From NCBI RefSeq assembly GCF_025264685.1, contig NZ_CP073721.1, positions 2,905,001 to 2,969,000 on the forward strand: a stretch of DNA of 64,000 bases, given 5' to 3'. Shown in pieces: positions 8,583-16,826 of the stretch. The notes beneath the pieces are model-generated. The model ran no database searches and was not told the origin of the DNA. It worked only from the letters and a program-made list of their open reading frames with translations. The position numbers and the translations under genes were made by a program. Position 1 is the first letter of the stretch; each line of letters opens with the position of its first letter. The DNA comes from Dactylosporangium roseum. GTDB taxonomy: Bacteria; Actinomycetota; Actinomycetes; Mycobacteriales; Micromonosporaceae.

Positions 8583-9619
8583 CGACACCACTGTTGCGGC
8601 TCGACAACATCTCGAAGACGTTCGAGCGCAGATCGATCTGGAGCGCCTCACGCACTCCCGCGTACGCGGTCCGGAACGTGAGTCTCGACCTGCACGAAGG
8701 ACAGACCATCGCCCTCGTGGGCGAGAGCGGGTCCGGCAAGAGCACGCTCGGGCGGCTCGCGATGAACCTGATGAACCCCTCCGAAGGCGCCGTTCGGTTC
8801 CGCGGCCGCGCGGTCAGCGAGCTGTCGGCGTCCGGCCTCGCGGTGTTCCGGCGCACCATGCAGATCGTCTTCCAGGACCCGTCGGCGGCCTTCAACCCGC
8901 GCCGGACGGTGTACGCGACACTCGCACAGCCGCTCCAGCTACACACCGACGCGTCGGACGCCACGATCAGCAAGCGCGTCGACGAGCTCCTCGACACGGT
9001 GGGCCTCAACCCCCCGGCCGCGTTTCGAGACGCACTGCCGCATCAGCTCAGCGGTGGCCAGCGCCAGCGGGTGATGATCGCGCGGGCGTTGTCGGTCAAC
9101 CCGACGTTCGTGGTCGCCGACGAGCCGTTGTCGGCGCTCGACGTCACAGTGCAGGCGCAGATCCTCGACCTCCTGCTGCTGCTGCAGCGTGAACGCGGCA
9201 TCGGCTACCTGCTGATCACCCACGACCTCGCGCTGGTCGGAGAGGTCGCCGACCAGGTGGCGGTGATGTACCGCGGTCGCGTCGTCGAGTACGGACCGGC
9301 GGCGAAAGTCTGTGCCGCACCAGGCCATCCCTACACCCGGCTACTGATGGCCTCGACCCTCAGCGCGGATCCGGCCAACCGTCGGATCATCGGTGGCGGG
9401 CCGGTTCACCTGCCGATCCGCCCACCCGACACCGCAGGAAGTGGCTGTAGCTTCGCCGCCCGATGCCCTCTCGCGGAGGAGCACTGCGCGGTCGAAGTGC
9501 CCGTACTGCGGAGTAGCGGGGATCCCGAGACCCAGGTGGCGTGTCACGTCACCAACCGTGGCGCACAGCACGTCGCTCCTAGCGGTCCCCGCGTCGAACG
9601 TCACCAGATCGGCCAATGA
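8579..9619 (+). CDS. ABC transporter ATP-binding protein, DppF/OppF type
   Basis: This 346-residue ATPase is the second nucleotide-binding subunit of the importer. It has Walker A GESGSGKSTLGRL, Q-loop FQDPSAAFNPRRTV, signature LSGGQRQRVMIARAL, Walker B VVADEPLSALDVTV and H-loop LITHDLALV. The C-terminal oligopeptide-type extension contains GSGCSFAARCPLAEEHC, the cysteine pattern that in some family members binds an iron-sulfur cluster. It is translationally coupled to the fused permease/ATPase through an ATGA overlap. Together the two ATP-binding domains power import of the ligand captured by the lipoprotein encoded next. Confidence 0.94.
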   Translation: MTTPLLRLDNISKTFERRSIWSASRTPAYAVRNVSLDLHEGQTIALVGESGSGKSTLGRLAMNLMNPSEGAVRFRGRAVSELSASGLAVFRRTMQIVFQDPSAAFNPRRTVYATLAQPLQLHTDASDATISKRVDELLDTVGLNPPAAFRDALPHQLSGGQRQRVMIARALSVNPTFVVADEPLSALDVTVQAQILDLLLLLQRERGIGYLLITHDLALVGEVADQVAVMYRGRVVEYGPAAKVCAAPGHPYTRLLMASTLSADPANRRIIGGGPVHLPIRPPDTAGSGCSFAARCPLAEEHCAVEVPVLRSSGDPETQVACHVTNRGAQHVAPSGPRVERHQIGQ

Positions 9620-9646
9620 GCAGCACCTTTCCGAAGAGAGGAATTC

Positions 9647-11257
9647 ATGGCTACGCACTACAGGAAGTTACGCACACTTGCTGTCGCTGTAACCTTTGCG
9701 ACACTGCTTGCCGGAACTGCGTGCACCTCTGGCAGCGGGGACGGTCAGAAGCAAGGCGCCGGCAAGAACACCCTCGTCGTAGCGATCAACGACGACCCGA
9801 CCAACCTCAACCCGATCCTGTCGACGTCCCCGAGCACGATGACCGTGTCCAACGTCTGGGCAGAGGGCTTGTGGTACCTGGACGGAAACTTCAAGCCGGT
9901 GCCGGTGCTCGCCGAGTCGTGGGACATCGGATCGGGCGGCAAGGAGGTCACGCTGCATCTTCGCAAGGGTGTGACCTGGCATGACGGAAAGCCGTTCACC
10001 TCCGCCGACGTCGTCTTCACGCTCACCAACACGGCCAAGCTGTCCGCACGTGCGGGCTCCTTCCTGGCCGCGCTGGACTCCGTGAAGGCCGTCGACGAGA
10101 ACACGGTGAAGATCACGCTCAAGCAGGCGTACGGGCCGATGTTCGCGGTGCTCGACGAGCGCATCCTGCCGATCCTGCCGGCGCATGCCCTGTCCGACGG
10201 CGACGTCACCAAGAGCGCGTTCAACACCGCTCCGATCGGCACCGGTCCGTTCAAGGTGACGGACTGGCAGCACGGCCAGTCGATCACCGCGGTGGCGAAC
10301 CCTTCCTACTGGCAGAAGGGCAAGCCGAGCATCGAGAAGGTCGTCTTCAAGATCATCCCGGACGAGGCCTCGATGACCAACGCGATGCGCACCGGCGAGA
10401 TCGACGTGATCGGGAACGCGATCCTCAACGGCAACACCAGCAAGACGCTGGCGGAGGCCGGAGTTCCGGTGACCAAGCTGCCCGGCACGCCGGCGCTCAA
10501 ATACCTGTTCCCGAACACGAAGAACCCCATCCTCGCCAAGCCTGAGGTGCGCAAGGCGCTGTACGTCGCGATCGACCGGGCGGCGATGATCAAGGCCGCG
10601 TTCGAGGGCTACGCCGAGCCGGCGACCGGCATGATTCCCGACGCGTACGCGGCGCTTCGGGACGGCGGCACCAACTACGACACGCTGTTCGCGCACAACA
10701 CCGAGGCGGCCGCGAAGATGCTCGACGAGGCCGGATACCCGGCCAAGAACGGCTCACGGTTCAAGCTGTCGCTGCTCTACTCGCCGTCGACGCACGGCGC
10801 GGAGAGCGTGGCCCAGATCATCAAGGCCAACCTCGCCAAGGTGGGGGTCACGGTCGAACTGCAGTCGCTCGACCAGCCGACGCTGCTCGCAAAGGTCTAC
10901 AAGGACCGCACCTTCGACCTGGCGCACATCGGCTACTCGACGTACGAGGACCCGAACCTCGGCATCGATCGCGCGTACCGGTGCGACGACTCGGGCAAGG
11001 CGTACCAGAACCCGACAGGGTACTGCAGCGCCGAGCTGGACAAGCTGCTGACAGATGCGGCCGCGCAGGTCGAGAACCCGCAGCGGCAGGCGCTGTACCG
11101 GCAGGCACAGGCGATCGTGACGCGTGACCTGCCGGTCTTCCCCCTTGCGGTGGTCCCGAAGTACGAGGCGTACTCCAAGCGGATCCAGAACGTCGAGGCG
11201 GAGTTCGACTTCTTCGGCAGCGGCGACCCGACCTGGGCCCACGCGACGTTGAAGTGA
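9647..11257 (+). CDS. ABC transporter substrate-binding lipoprotein, family 5
   Basis: This 536-residue extracytoplasmic solute-binding protein belongs to the peptide/nickel family (SBP_bac_5). The N-terminus is a basic segment (HYRKLR), a hydrophobic core and a Cys near residue 26 in LLAGTACTSG. That reads as a lipoprotein signal with a slightly unusual lipobox. Typical blocks follow: NDDPTNLNPI, LHLRKGVTWHDGKPFTSADV, VKITLKQAYGPM and the late ALYRQAQAIVTRDLPVFPL. It would capture the ligand outside the membrane and deliver it to the DppB/DppC channel. Despite the family name, such proteins also carry non-peptide ligands. Given the neighbours, an aromatic acid or amide conjugate is a fair guess. 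The gene follows the ATPase by 27 bases. Confidence 0.93.
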   Translation: MATHYRKLRTLAVAVTFATLLAGTACTSGSGDGQKQGAGKNTLVVAINDDPTNLNPILSTSPSTMTVSNVWAEGLWYLDGNFKPVPVLAESWDIGSGGKEVTLHLRKGVTWHDGKPFTSADVVFTLTNTAKLSARAGSFLAALDSVKAVDENTVKITLKQAYGPMFAVLDERILPILPAHALSDGDVTKSAFNTAPIGTGPFKVTDWQHGQSITAVANPSYWQKGKPSIEKVVFKIIPDEASMTNAMRTGEIDVIGNAILNGNTSKTLAEAGVPVTKLPGTPALKYLFPNTKNPILAKPEVRKALYVAIDRAAMIKAAFEGYAEPATGMIPDAYAALRDGGTNYDTLFAHNTEAAAKMLDEAGYPAKNGSRFKLSLLYSPSTHGAESVAQIIKANLAKVGVTVELQSLDQPTLLAKVYKDRTFDLAHIGYSTYEDPNLGIDRAYRCDDSGKAYQNPTGYCSAELDKLLTDAAAQVENPQRQALYRQAQAIVTRDLPVFPLAVVPKYEAYSKRIQNVEAEFDFFGSGDPTWAHATLK

Positions 11258-11356
11258 CCGGCTGAGCCTCGGGCCGCACGGTCGGGGTGAGTCTCGACCG
11301 CGCGGCCCGACAAGCCAGCACCAGCGATGAGCGAGCGACGAGTGAGTGGGGTTGAC

Positions 11357-12520
11357 ATGGCAGGCGAACGGCACGCCGAGATCTGCGGCGCAGGGCTCGC
11401 GGGTCTGACCACGGCTACCGTCCTGGCGCGGGCGGGGTGGTCGGTGTCGGTGCACGAGCGAGCCGACGAGATCCGCGAGGTCGGCGCAGGTATCTACCTG
11501 AAGAACAACCTGCTGTCCGTCCTGGAACACCTCGGCGTCGCCGAGCAGGTGCGCACCGGCGGTATCGTCCTCGAGCGGTCACAGATGCGTGACGGCCGCG
11601 GGGCGATCCTGCAGGACCACGACCTCGCGGACCATCGGCGCACCTGGATGTGCCCGCGGGAAAACCTCATCCGGGCCTTGGCCGGCGCCGCGCGGCAGGC
11701 GGGTGTCGAGGTGCGGCTGGGGTCACGGGTGGTCGCGGCGCGGCCCGAGGGCGTGGTCCGCAACGAGCGCGGTGAGACGTTCGAGGCGGACGTCGTCATC
11801 GCGGCCGACGGTGTCTCGTCGGCGGTCCGGGAGTCGCTCGGACTGACCGCGCAGTACCAGCGACTGGCGACGGTCGCGACACGATACCTGTTGCCGACGC
11901 GGAGTGTCTGGCCCGAGCCGATCACGGCGATGCACTGGTCGGGACGCCGGCGAGTGGGCGTGGCGGCCGCCTCGCGGGACCAGACGTACGTCTACATGAT
12001 CTGTCCGACCGACGACGGCCGCGGCGTCACGGTACCGGTCGACGTCGCGAGCTGGAGTGCGTCGTTCCCCGCGCTGGATGCGATCTTCAAGGAGATCGAG
12101 CGCGGCGGGTCGGAATCGATCCAGCACCAGTACAACATCGTTCGATGCTGTCGATGGGTCGCCGGTCGGGTCGCGCTGGTCGGCGACGCCGCGCACGCGC
12201 AACCGCCGACGCTGGGGCAGGGTGGCGGTCTCGCGCTGGCCAACAGCTACGCCCTCGCCCAACACCTCGTGGGGAACCCCGGCCGGGACGTCACCGACGT
12301 CCTGCGGTCCTGGGAGCGCGAGTGCCGACCGCTCACCGACCGCACCCAGCGGTGGGCGATGGGGCTCGACCGCATCACGAACCGGTGGCCGACGGCGTTG
12401 CTTCCACTGCGCACGGGACTGCTGTGGGTGATGGGCCGGTCGTCGTTCATCCAAGGGCGCATGCGTGCCGCCGAACGATTCGACGGCACCGTCCGCACCG
12501 CGCGGGCGCGGCTGGGGTGA
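11357..12520 (+). CDS. FAD-dependent aromatic monooxygenase (salicylate/6-hydroxynicotinate hydroxylase-like)
   Basis: This is a class A flavin monooxygenase of about 387 residues. The FAD-binding dinucleotide motif is GAGLAG at residues 11-16 with an acidic end to the second strand (VHERADEIREVGAG). The middle contains VVIAADGVSSAVRESLG (the DG motif), and the second FAD motif is GDAAHAQPPTLGQGG near residue 276. The family hydroxylates phenolic or heteroaromatic rings using NAD(P)H and O2. I prefer the ATG at 11357 behind a GAGTGGGG element; an ATG at 11327 in the same frame lacks a ribosome site. It sits after the importer and before an isochorismatase-fold hydrolase and a CoA-transferase. 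The substrate cannot be read from the sequence. Confidence 0.85.
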   Translation: MAGERHAEICGAGLAGLTTATVLARAGWSVSVHERADEIREVGAGIYLKNNLLSVLEHLGVAEQVRTGGIVLERSQMRDGRGAILQDHDLADHRRTWMCPRENLIRALAGAARQAGVEVRLGSRVVAARPEGVVRNERGETFEADVVIAADGVSSAVRESLGLTAQYQRLATVATRYLLPTRSVWPEPITAMHWSGRRRVGVAAASRDQTYVYMICPTDDGRGVTVPVDVASWSASFPALDAIFKEIERGGSESIQHQYNIVRCCRWVAGRVALVGDAAHAQPPTLGQGGGLALANSYALAQHLVGNPGRDVTDVLRSWERECRPLTDRTQRWAMGLDRITNRWPTALLPLRTGLLWVMGRSSFIQGRMRAAERFDGTVRTARARLG

Positions 12521-12554
12521 AGTGTTGAAGTTCGAGAACTCTGGAGCGGCTGAG

Positions 12555-13304
12555 ATGGCAGTGTGGGACGAGTTCGTCGGGGACGCCGACAAGGCGATCT
12601 ATGAGCGGGCGGGCATCGGCGCGCGGGTCGGCCGAGGTAGCCGGCCCGCAGTGATCATCATCGACGTCACCTACAGCTTCTGCGGCCCGGGTCCGCGGCG
12701 GCTGCCCGCCGCGGACCCCGGACCGGCGGATGAGGTGTCCGCGCATCATCACGGAATCGACGCGTGGGACGCCGTTCGCGCGACCGCCGACCTGCTCGTC
12801 GAGGCCCGGGCCAGCGCCGTGCCGGTCTTCTACACCGCCGGGATCGACTACCGTGCCGACGGTCGCGACGCCGGCCGATGGCGGGACAAGACCCCGCGCC
12901 TGGTATCGGACTCGGTCCGGCGAACCGAGGCCGGCGACTACTCCGGCAACGAGATCGTCGCGGAGCTACGTCCGTCGGACGGCGACTTCGTGATCCGCAA
13001 GGCGAAGCCGAGCGCCTTCTTCGGAACGCCGCTGCAGGCGTACCTCACCGACCACATGGTCGACACCCTGCTCATCTGCGGCGTGACGACGAGCGGCTGT
13101 GTGCGCGCGACCGTCATCGACGGGTTCTCGCACAACTACCGCGTGAACGTCGTCGAGGAGTGCGTGTTCGACCGCTGCCGGCCGGTCCACGCGATGAACC
13201 TGTTCGACATGGACCGCAAGTACGCCGACGTGACCTCCGTGGCATCCACCGTGGAGTACCTGCGGTCGTTGCGTGGCGGCGAGCATCCGGCGGACGCGTC
13301 GTGA
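12555..13304 (+). CDS. Isochorismatase-fold cysteine hydrolase (N-carbamoylsarcosine amidase/maleamate amidase-like)
   Basis: This is a 249-residue cysteine hydrolase. The catalytic triad can be located: Asp37 in AVIIIDV, a Lys at 149 or 151 in RKAKPSAFFG, and Cys182 in CGVTTSGCVRATV. The segment VDTLLICGVTTSG includes the cis-peptide region of the fold. Members cleave amide or carbamoyl bonds (N-carbamoylsarcosine, maleamate, nicotinamide) or isochorismate. I prefer the ATG at 12555, whose product begins MAVWDEFVGD as amidase-like relatives do; a GTG at 12522 is also possible. Beside a flavin hydroxylase, an AA_synth protein and an amidohydrolase remnant, an amidase of an N-heterocycle pathway is the most coherent reading. 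That is inference. Confidence 0.84.
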   Translation: MAVWDEFVGDADKAIYERAGIGARVGRGSRPAVIIIDVTYSFCGPGPRRLPAADPGPADEVSAHHHGIDAWDAVRATADLLVEARASAVPVFYTAGIDYRADGRDAGRWRDKTPRLVSDSVRRTEAGDYSGNEIVAELRPSDGDFVIRKAKPSAFFGTPLQAYLTDHMVDTLLICGVTTSGCVRATVIDGFSHNYRVNVVEECVFDRCRPVHAMNLFDMDRKYADVTSVASTVEYLRSLRGGEHPADAS

Positions 13305-13329
13305 CCGGCCGACTGGGAGGGCACCGCCG

Positions 13330-14607
13330 ATGACTGGTATCCCACAGGGATCGCCGGCGACGCAGCCGGTTCCGCTCGCGGGGCTGCGCGTCGTCGAGCT
13401 GGGCCGGTTCGTCGCGGCACCGTACGCCGCGCGGCTGCTCGGCGACCTCGGCGCCGACGTCGTGAAGGTGGAGGGGGTGGCCGGCGACCCGTTCCGCACG
13501 TTCGTGCAGGGCCGGCCGGGCGGTCTGAGCTCGAGCTTCACCGCGTTGAACAGGAACAAGCGCTGCCTGGCGGTGGACCTGTCGACCGAGCTGGGACGGC
13601 GCGCGGTCGCGGACCTCCTCCGCCGGGCCGACGTGTTCATCGAGAACTCCCGCCCGGGAACGATGGACAAGCTCGGCCTCGGCTACGAACAGGTCCGAGC
13701 CGACAATGCTCGGCTCGTCTACTGCTCGATCAGCGGGTTCGGCGAGACCGGTCCGTACGTGACCCGGCCCGGCTACGACATGATCGGCCAGGCGGTCAGC
13801 GGCATGGCGAGCCAGCTTCTGGACCCCGAGGCGCCCCAGGTCGTCGGCCCGAACCTCGCCGACTCGATCACCGGCCTCACGGCGGCGTACTCGGTGCTGG
13901 CGGCGATCCACGCGCGTGCCACGACGGGTGAGGGCCAGCGGGTGTCGCTCAACCTGGTCGGGAGCGCGCTCGCGTTCCTCGGCACCGAGGCACAGCGGTA
14001 CCTGGACACGGGGGCCGTTCCCGGTCACCTGACCCGGCCTTCCAACTCGCTGTCGTTCGTCCTGCGGTGCCTCGACGACCGGCTGCTGGCGATCCACCTG
14101 TCGTCGCCGCCCAAGTTCTGGACCGGCCTGCTCGACGTCATCGCACGCCAGGACCTCGCCACCGACCCGCGGTTCGATACCCATCACCACCGGCAGGCCC
14201 ACTACCTGGAATTGCGTGAGGTGCTGGCACCGATCATCGGGCAACGCACCGCCGCCGACTGGACGGCCGGGCTCGTGGCGGCAGGTGTCCCGTTCGCGCT
14301 CGTCAACGACATGCGCCAGGTGTTCGAGGACGAACAGGTCCAGGCGCTCGGCCTGCTGCAGACCATCGGTGCCGGTACGGGCGACGAGTTCGCGACGGTG
14401 GGTGTGCCGGCCCAGTTCAGTGCCAGCCCCACCGAGCCGATGCTGCCGCCGCCGCGCCTGGGCGAGCACAGCGTGCAGGTGCTGCGAGCGCTCGGGTACT
14501 CGGCTCGGACGGTCGACGCGGGCATCGAGTCCGGGTGCTTTCTGACGGCGAGCCCGGCCGCCGGCTCGACCAGTGCCGCGCCCTCCGTGGCGGTCGTCAA
14601 CGGCTGA
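13330..14607 (+). CDS. Family III CoA-transferase (CaiB/BaiF)
   Basis: This is a 425-residue CaiB/BaiF-type CoA-transferase. The N-terminus has the family signature LAGLRVVELGRFVAAPYAAR followed by LLGDLGADVVKVE. The catalytic aspartate that forms the mixed anhydride is Asp150 in RPGYDMIGQA. The distal part has VSLNLVGSALAFLGTEAQRY and ends with a short Ala/Ser-rich tail. The enzyme moves CoA from an acyl-CoA donor to a carboxylic acid. As the only CoA-activating enzyme in this cluster, it could load the imported acid for the acyl-CoA dehydrogenase and crotonase at the other end. The gene follows the isochorismatase-fold gene by 25 bases on the same strand. Confidence 0.92.
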   Translation: MTGIPQGSPATQPVPLAGLRVVELGRFVAAPYAARLLGDLGADVVKVEGVAGDPFRTFVQGRPGGLSSSFTALNRNKRCLAVDLSTELGRRAVADLLRRADVFIENSRPGTMDKLGLGYEQVRADNARLVYCSISGFGETGPYVTRPGYDMIGQAVSGMASQLLDPEAPQVVGPNLADSITGLTAAYSVLAAIHARATTGEGQRVSLNLVGSALAFLGTEAQRYLDTGAVPGHLTRPSNSLSFVLRCLDDRLLAIHLSSPPKFWTGLLDVIARQDLATDPRFDTHHHRQAHYLELREVLAPIIGQRTAADWTAGLVAAGVPFALVNDMRQVFEDEQVQALGLLQTIGAGTGDEFATVGVPAQFSASPTEPMLPPPRLGEHSVQVLRALGYSARTVDAGIESGCFLTASPAAGSTSAAPSVAVVNG

Positions 14608-14624
14608 TCGCCGTCGACCGCGGC

Positions 14625-14880
14625 CCGTGCCCGGACCGCGGCGCCGAGCGCGAGTTCGCGGTCGTCGGCGTCGATGGCGTTCACGTCGGCGGGGTGGGCG
14701 CTGCACCGCCCACCTGCGGCGCGGATCTCCTCAGCGACCCCTGTCGAGCTTGTGGGCGGTACGTCCGACGAGGTGCACGTTCGTACCCGTCTCGGCCAGG
14801 GTCAGGGGCGGCGGCCCGCCCATACCCTGGCCGGCGCCGACGATGACGGCGGTTCGGGTGGCTGCCGCATGACGGACGGA
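14625..14880 (-). pseudogene. Remnant of a short-chain dehydrogenase/reductase, frameshifted
   Basis: On the minus strand the frame reads RTAVIVGAGQGMGG, a Rossmann nucleotide-binding turn of short-chain dehydrogenases, followed by LTLAETGTNVHLVGRTAHKL. The similarity then jumps frame and continues as VAEEIRAAGGRCSAHPADVN, the next beta-alpha unit of the same fold. Only about 70-80 residues are recognisable, with no active-site Ser-Tyr-Lys region, and the match ends against the CoA-transferase stop. It is a decayed N-terminal fragment lying convergent to the catabolic cluster, and looks like the edge of an old deletion. Confidence 0.6.
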
Positions 14881-14955
14881 TCGTGTCCGATCCTGGCGGC
14901 TCCGATCCAGCGCAGACAAGGACCGGCCGAAGCGCACGGGAGTCGGGCGACCAGT

Positions 14956-15013
14956 CTCATGATCTTGGAGCGTTTTTGCAGCCAGGAGTGCAAAAACGCT
15001 CCAAGATCATGAG
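14956..15013. repeat. 25-bp perfect inverted repeat with 8-base loop
   Basis: Positions 14956-14980 and 14989-15013 are exact reverse complements separated by eight bases (GCCAGGAG). The arms begin CTCATGATCTTGGAGC and contain a T5/A5 run. The stem is much stronger than a usual intrinsic terminator and has no trailing T tract. It may be a mobile repetitive palindrome or a two-way terminator at the border between the catabolic cluster and the next region. I did not see a second copy in this window. Confidence 0.9.
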
Positions 15014-15250
15014 CGGATGGGGTTGCCTCCGCGATGCGCGTCGAGGGCTCGCGACCGGCCGCCGGTGACGGTGAACGGACAGGGGCCGTAGTTTTTTCGT
15101 CAAGGCATCTACCGGCGGCACCGGTGCCGGACCCATCATCGGACGACTATGGGTTCGTACCCGCGGCTACGGGGGAGTGGGTGTCGTGGCGCTGAAGTCC
15201 GCCGAGCTCGCCAAGGTGCGGTCGGTCAAGACGATCCGCGTCTCGAAGGA

Positions 15251-15932
15251 ATGAGGCCGACCGCCATGGTCGTCTGCCCCGAAGGCCGCGAGTCCGCCGC
15301 CCTGGACTACTGCGACGAATGTGGCGGCCGGATCGGCGCCGCGAACCCGTCCGCCACGTCGGCGAACGTCCCCGACGGGTCGTGCCCGGACTGCGGGACG
15401 CCGCGTGGAGGCCGGTTCTGCGAGGTCTGCGGACGCGATTTTGTGCTGGCAACCGGCGCGGCCGCCACCACGGGGGCGGCCCTCGAGGCCGCCGAACTGT
15501 CTCCCGGCCCGGTGGCGCCCCTGTCGGGGGTGGCAGTTCGTCGCCGTCGCCGACGCTGAGCACCACGGCCGGATCGGCGGCGAGATCCCCTTCCCGGCGT
15601 TCTGCCCCGATCGGCGGTTCGTCCTGACCGGGACCCGGCTGCTGACCGGCCGGCGCAGCCGGTCCCGAGGCATCGAGCCGGACGTCGACCTGTCCGGCCC
15701 GCCGGAGGATCCGGGCGTCTCGCACGCCCACGCCATGCTGCTGGCCGGGGCGGACGGTGGGTGGAGCGTCGTCGACCTCGGCTCGGCCAACGGCACCTAT
15801 CTCAACGACGGCACCGACCCGATCGAGGCCGACCGGGCGCACCCGCTACGCGGCGGGGACCGGCTCCACATCGGCGCGTGGACCACGCTGATCCTCCAGG
15901 CGGCTGCCGGATCGTCAGGAGCGCGACCGTAG
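15251..15932 (+). pseudogene. Zinc-ribbon plus FHA-domain protein, interrupted by a frameshift
   Basis: The first frame (ATG at 15251) encodes a double zinc ribbon with CPEGRES...YCDECGGRIG, CPDCGTPRGGRFCEVCGRDF and a Pro/Ala linker. Near 15525-15550 the similarity moves to a different frame. There it reads VAVADAEHHGRIG, FPAFCPDRRFVLTGTRLLTG, and an FHA domain with SHAHAML, VVDLGSANGTYLNDG and LRGGDRLHIG. Intact relatives join these parts in one chain of about 200-230 residues and act as phosphothreonine readers next to Ser/Thr kinases. The start overlaps the stop of a preceding short frame (ending SVKTIRVSKE, stop 15252-15254), so the gene probably once lay inside an operon now lost. A sequencing error in the GC-rich linker is the alternative. 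Confidence 0.7.
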
Positions 15933-16008
15933 GGACGGCGCGCGATCGGGACCGTCGAGCAGCGTCACGGTGAGGCCCACGGAAGTCACCGTTGCGACCT
16001 GAGGCGGA

Positions 16009-16332
16009 TCACCCGGCATCGCTCGGCGGTGGGGTGCGCATCCACCGCTGGCCGCGGCCGAGCAGCGCGCCGAACGCCACCGGCAGCGTGGCGCTGACCA
16101 CCGCCGAAACCACGCTTCCTGCGAGCGGTAGGAGGGTAACCGTCATGGCTGCCGCGAGGGTGGTCATTGCCAGGGCGGCCCACCGAGCCGTGACGAGTGC
16201 CGCGCAGAACGCCGCTGTCGTGGCCATGACGAGGATCCGGGCGGCGCCGTTGTGGGCGGGGACGAACGCGCCGGCCGCCACCGCGCCCGTGACGAGGGTG
16301 AGACAGCCGGCGAACGCACCATGATGGGACAC
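16009..16332 (-). CDS. Small membrane protein of unknown function
   Basis: From a GTG at 16332, the minus strand encodes about 107 residues forming three or four hydrophobic helices: GCLTLVTGAVAAGAFVPA, ARILVMATTAAFCAALV, ALAMTTLAAAMTVTLL and VVSAVVSATLPVAFGALLG. A basic tail GRGQRWMRT follows. An upstream in-frame extension to 16398 exists but is Arg/Cys-rich and does not look coding. I do not recognise the family. The gene is isolated between the broken FHA gene and the sulfur-detoxification operon, with opposite orientation to both. Hydrophobic pattern and length support a real membrane protein, but the evidence is modest. Confidence 0.45.
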   Translation of the reverse strand: MSHHGAFAGCLTLVTGAVAAGAFVPAHNGAARILVMATTAAFCAALVTARWAALAMTTLAAAMTVTLLPLAGSVVSAVVSATLPVAFGALLGRGQRWMRTPPPSDAG

Positions 16333-16589
16333 AGACCTATCGCAGCAGGCCGCGGCGGCTCCGCCAAGGCGCCTTGACGATATCCATACGGTCAGCACGC
16401 CGCGGCGGCCGGGAGTTTCAGCAGGGAGACCTTGGCGCCCGCCGGAACCGACGGTGCCGACACGCTGTCGGGCGGTCCCGGTAGCCGGCAGGCAGAAGGC
16501 AATGACAACCGGCAGCGGTGTCGTCGTACACCTTGACCGCCTTTAGGTGCCGCGACGCCGCCGAAGGTGACGGTCCTGACGCGCCAGCT

Positions 16590-16607
16590 TATACCCCCTG
16601 GGGTATA
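16590..16607. promoter_or_regulatory. CstR/CsoR-type operator 1
   Basis: The site is TATACCCC-CT-GGGGTATA, a palindrome with 8-base arms. ATACCCC/GGGGTAT inverted repeats are the typical operators of CsoR/CstR-family repressors, and a CstR-type gene lies 3.3 kb away at the other end of this module. The site lies upstream of the persulfide-detoxification genes and probably overlaps their promoter. Confidence 0.78.
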
Positions 16608-16638
16608 TTGGCGCCGGAGGCGAACGTATGCCCCATAA

Positions 16639-16654
16639 ATACCCCCCGGGGTAT
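16639..16654. promoter_or_regulatory. CstR/CsoR-type operator 2
   Basis: A second palindrome, ATACCCC-CC-GGGGTAT, lies 49 bases after operator 1 (centre to centre about 48 bases, four to five helical turns). It is followed within a few bases by an AGGAGG ribosome site at 16661-16666. Two spaced sites suggest cooperative repression of the operon starting at 16673. Confidence 0.78.
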
Positions 16655-16672
16655 AGTGGGAGGAGGTGTGTG

Positions 16673-16783
16673 ATGACCGTCCGCGAGATCAATGTCAGGG
16701 AGCTGCGGGCACTCGGCAGCCGGTGGCGCGCAGGCATGGCTGAGGGCCGGCAACCGGTGGTCCAGGGTGCCGACCGCCGCTGA
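16673..16783 (+). CDS. Short ORF (36 codons) at the head of the persulfide operon
   Basis: An ATG at 16673 lies seven bases behind a strong AGGAGG and opens a 36-residue frame starting MTVREINVRELRALGSRW. The opening resembles the first strand and helix of a rhodanese domain (a REV/I..EL.AL pattern), but no catalytic loop follows. It may be a remnant of a rhodanese gene or a leader ORF. It is the first possible product after the two operators, 43 bases before the MBL-fold gene. Confidence 0.4.
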   Translation: MTVREINVRELRALGSRWRAGMAEGRQPVVQGADRR

Positions 16784-16826
16784 CGCCGGCGGCAACGCCC
16801 GGCAACAACGAAAGGTGACAATCGGA

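Noticed and set aside
14957..15139. A 60-codon minus-strand frame across the inverted repeat.
   Set aside because: It is created by the palindrome and GC-rich flanks, with no similarity or start signal.
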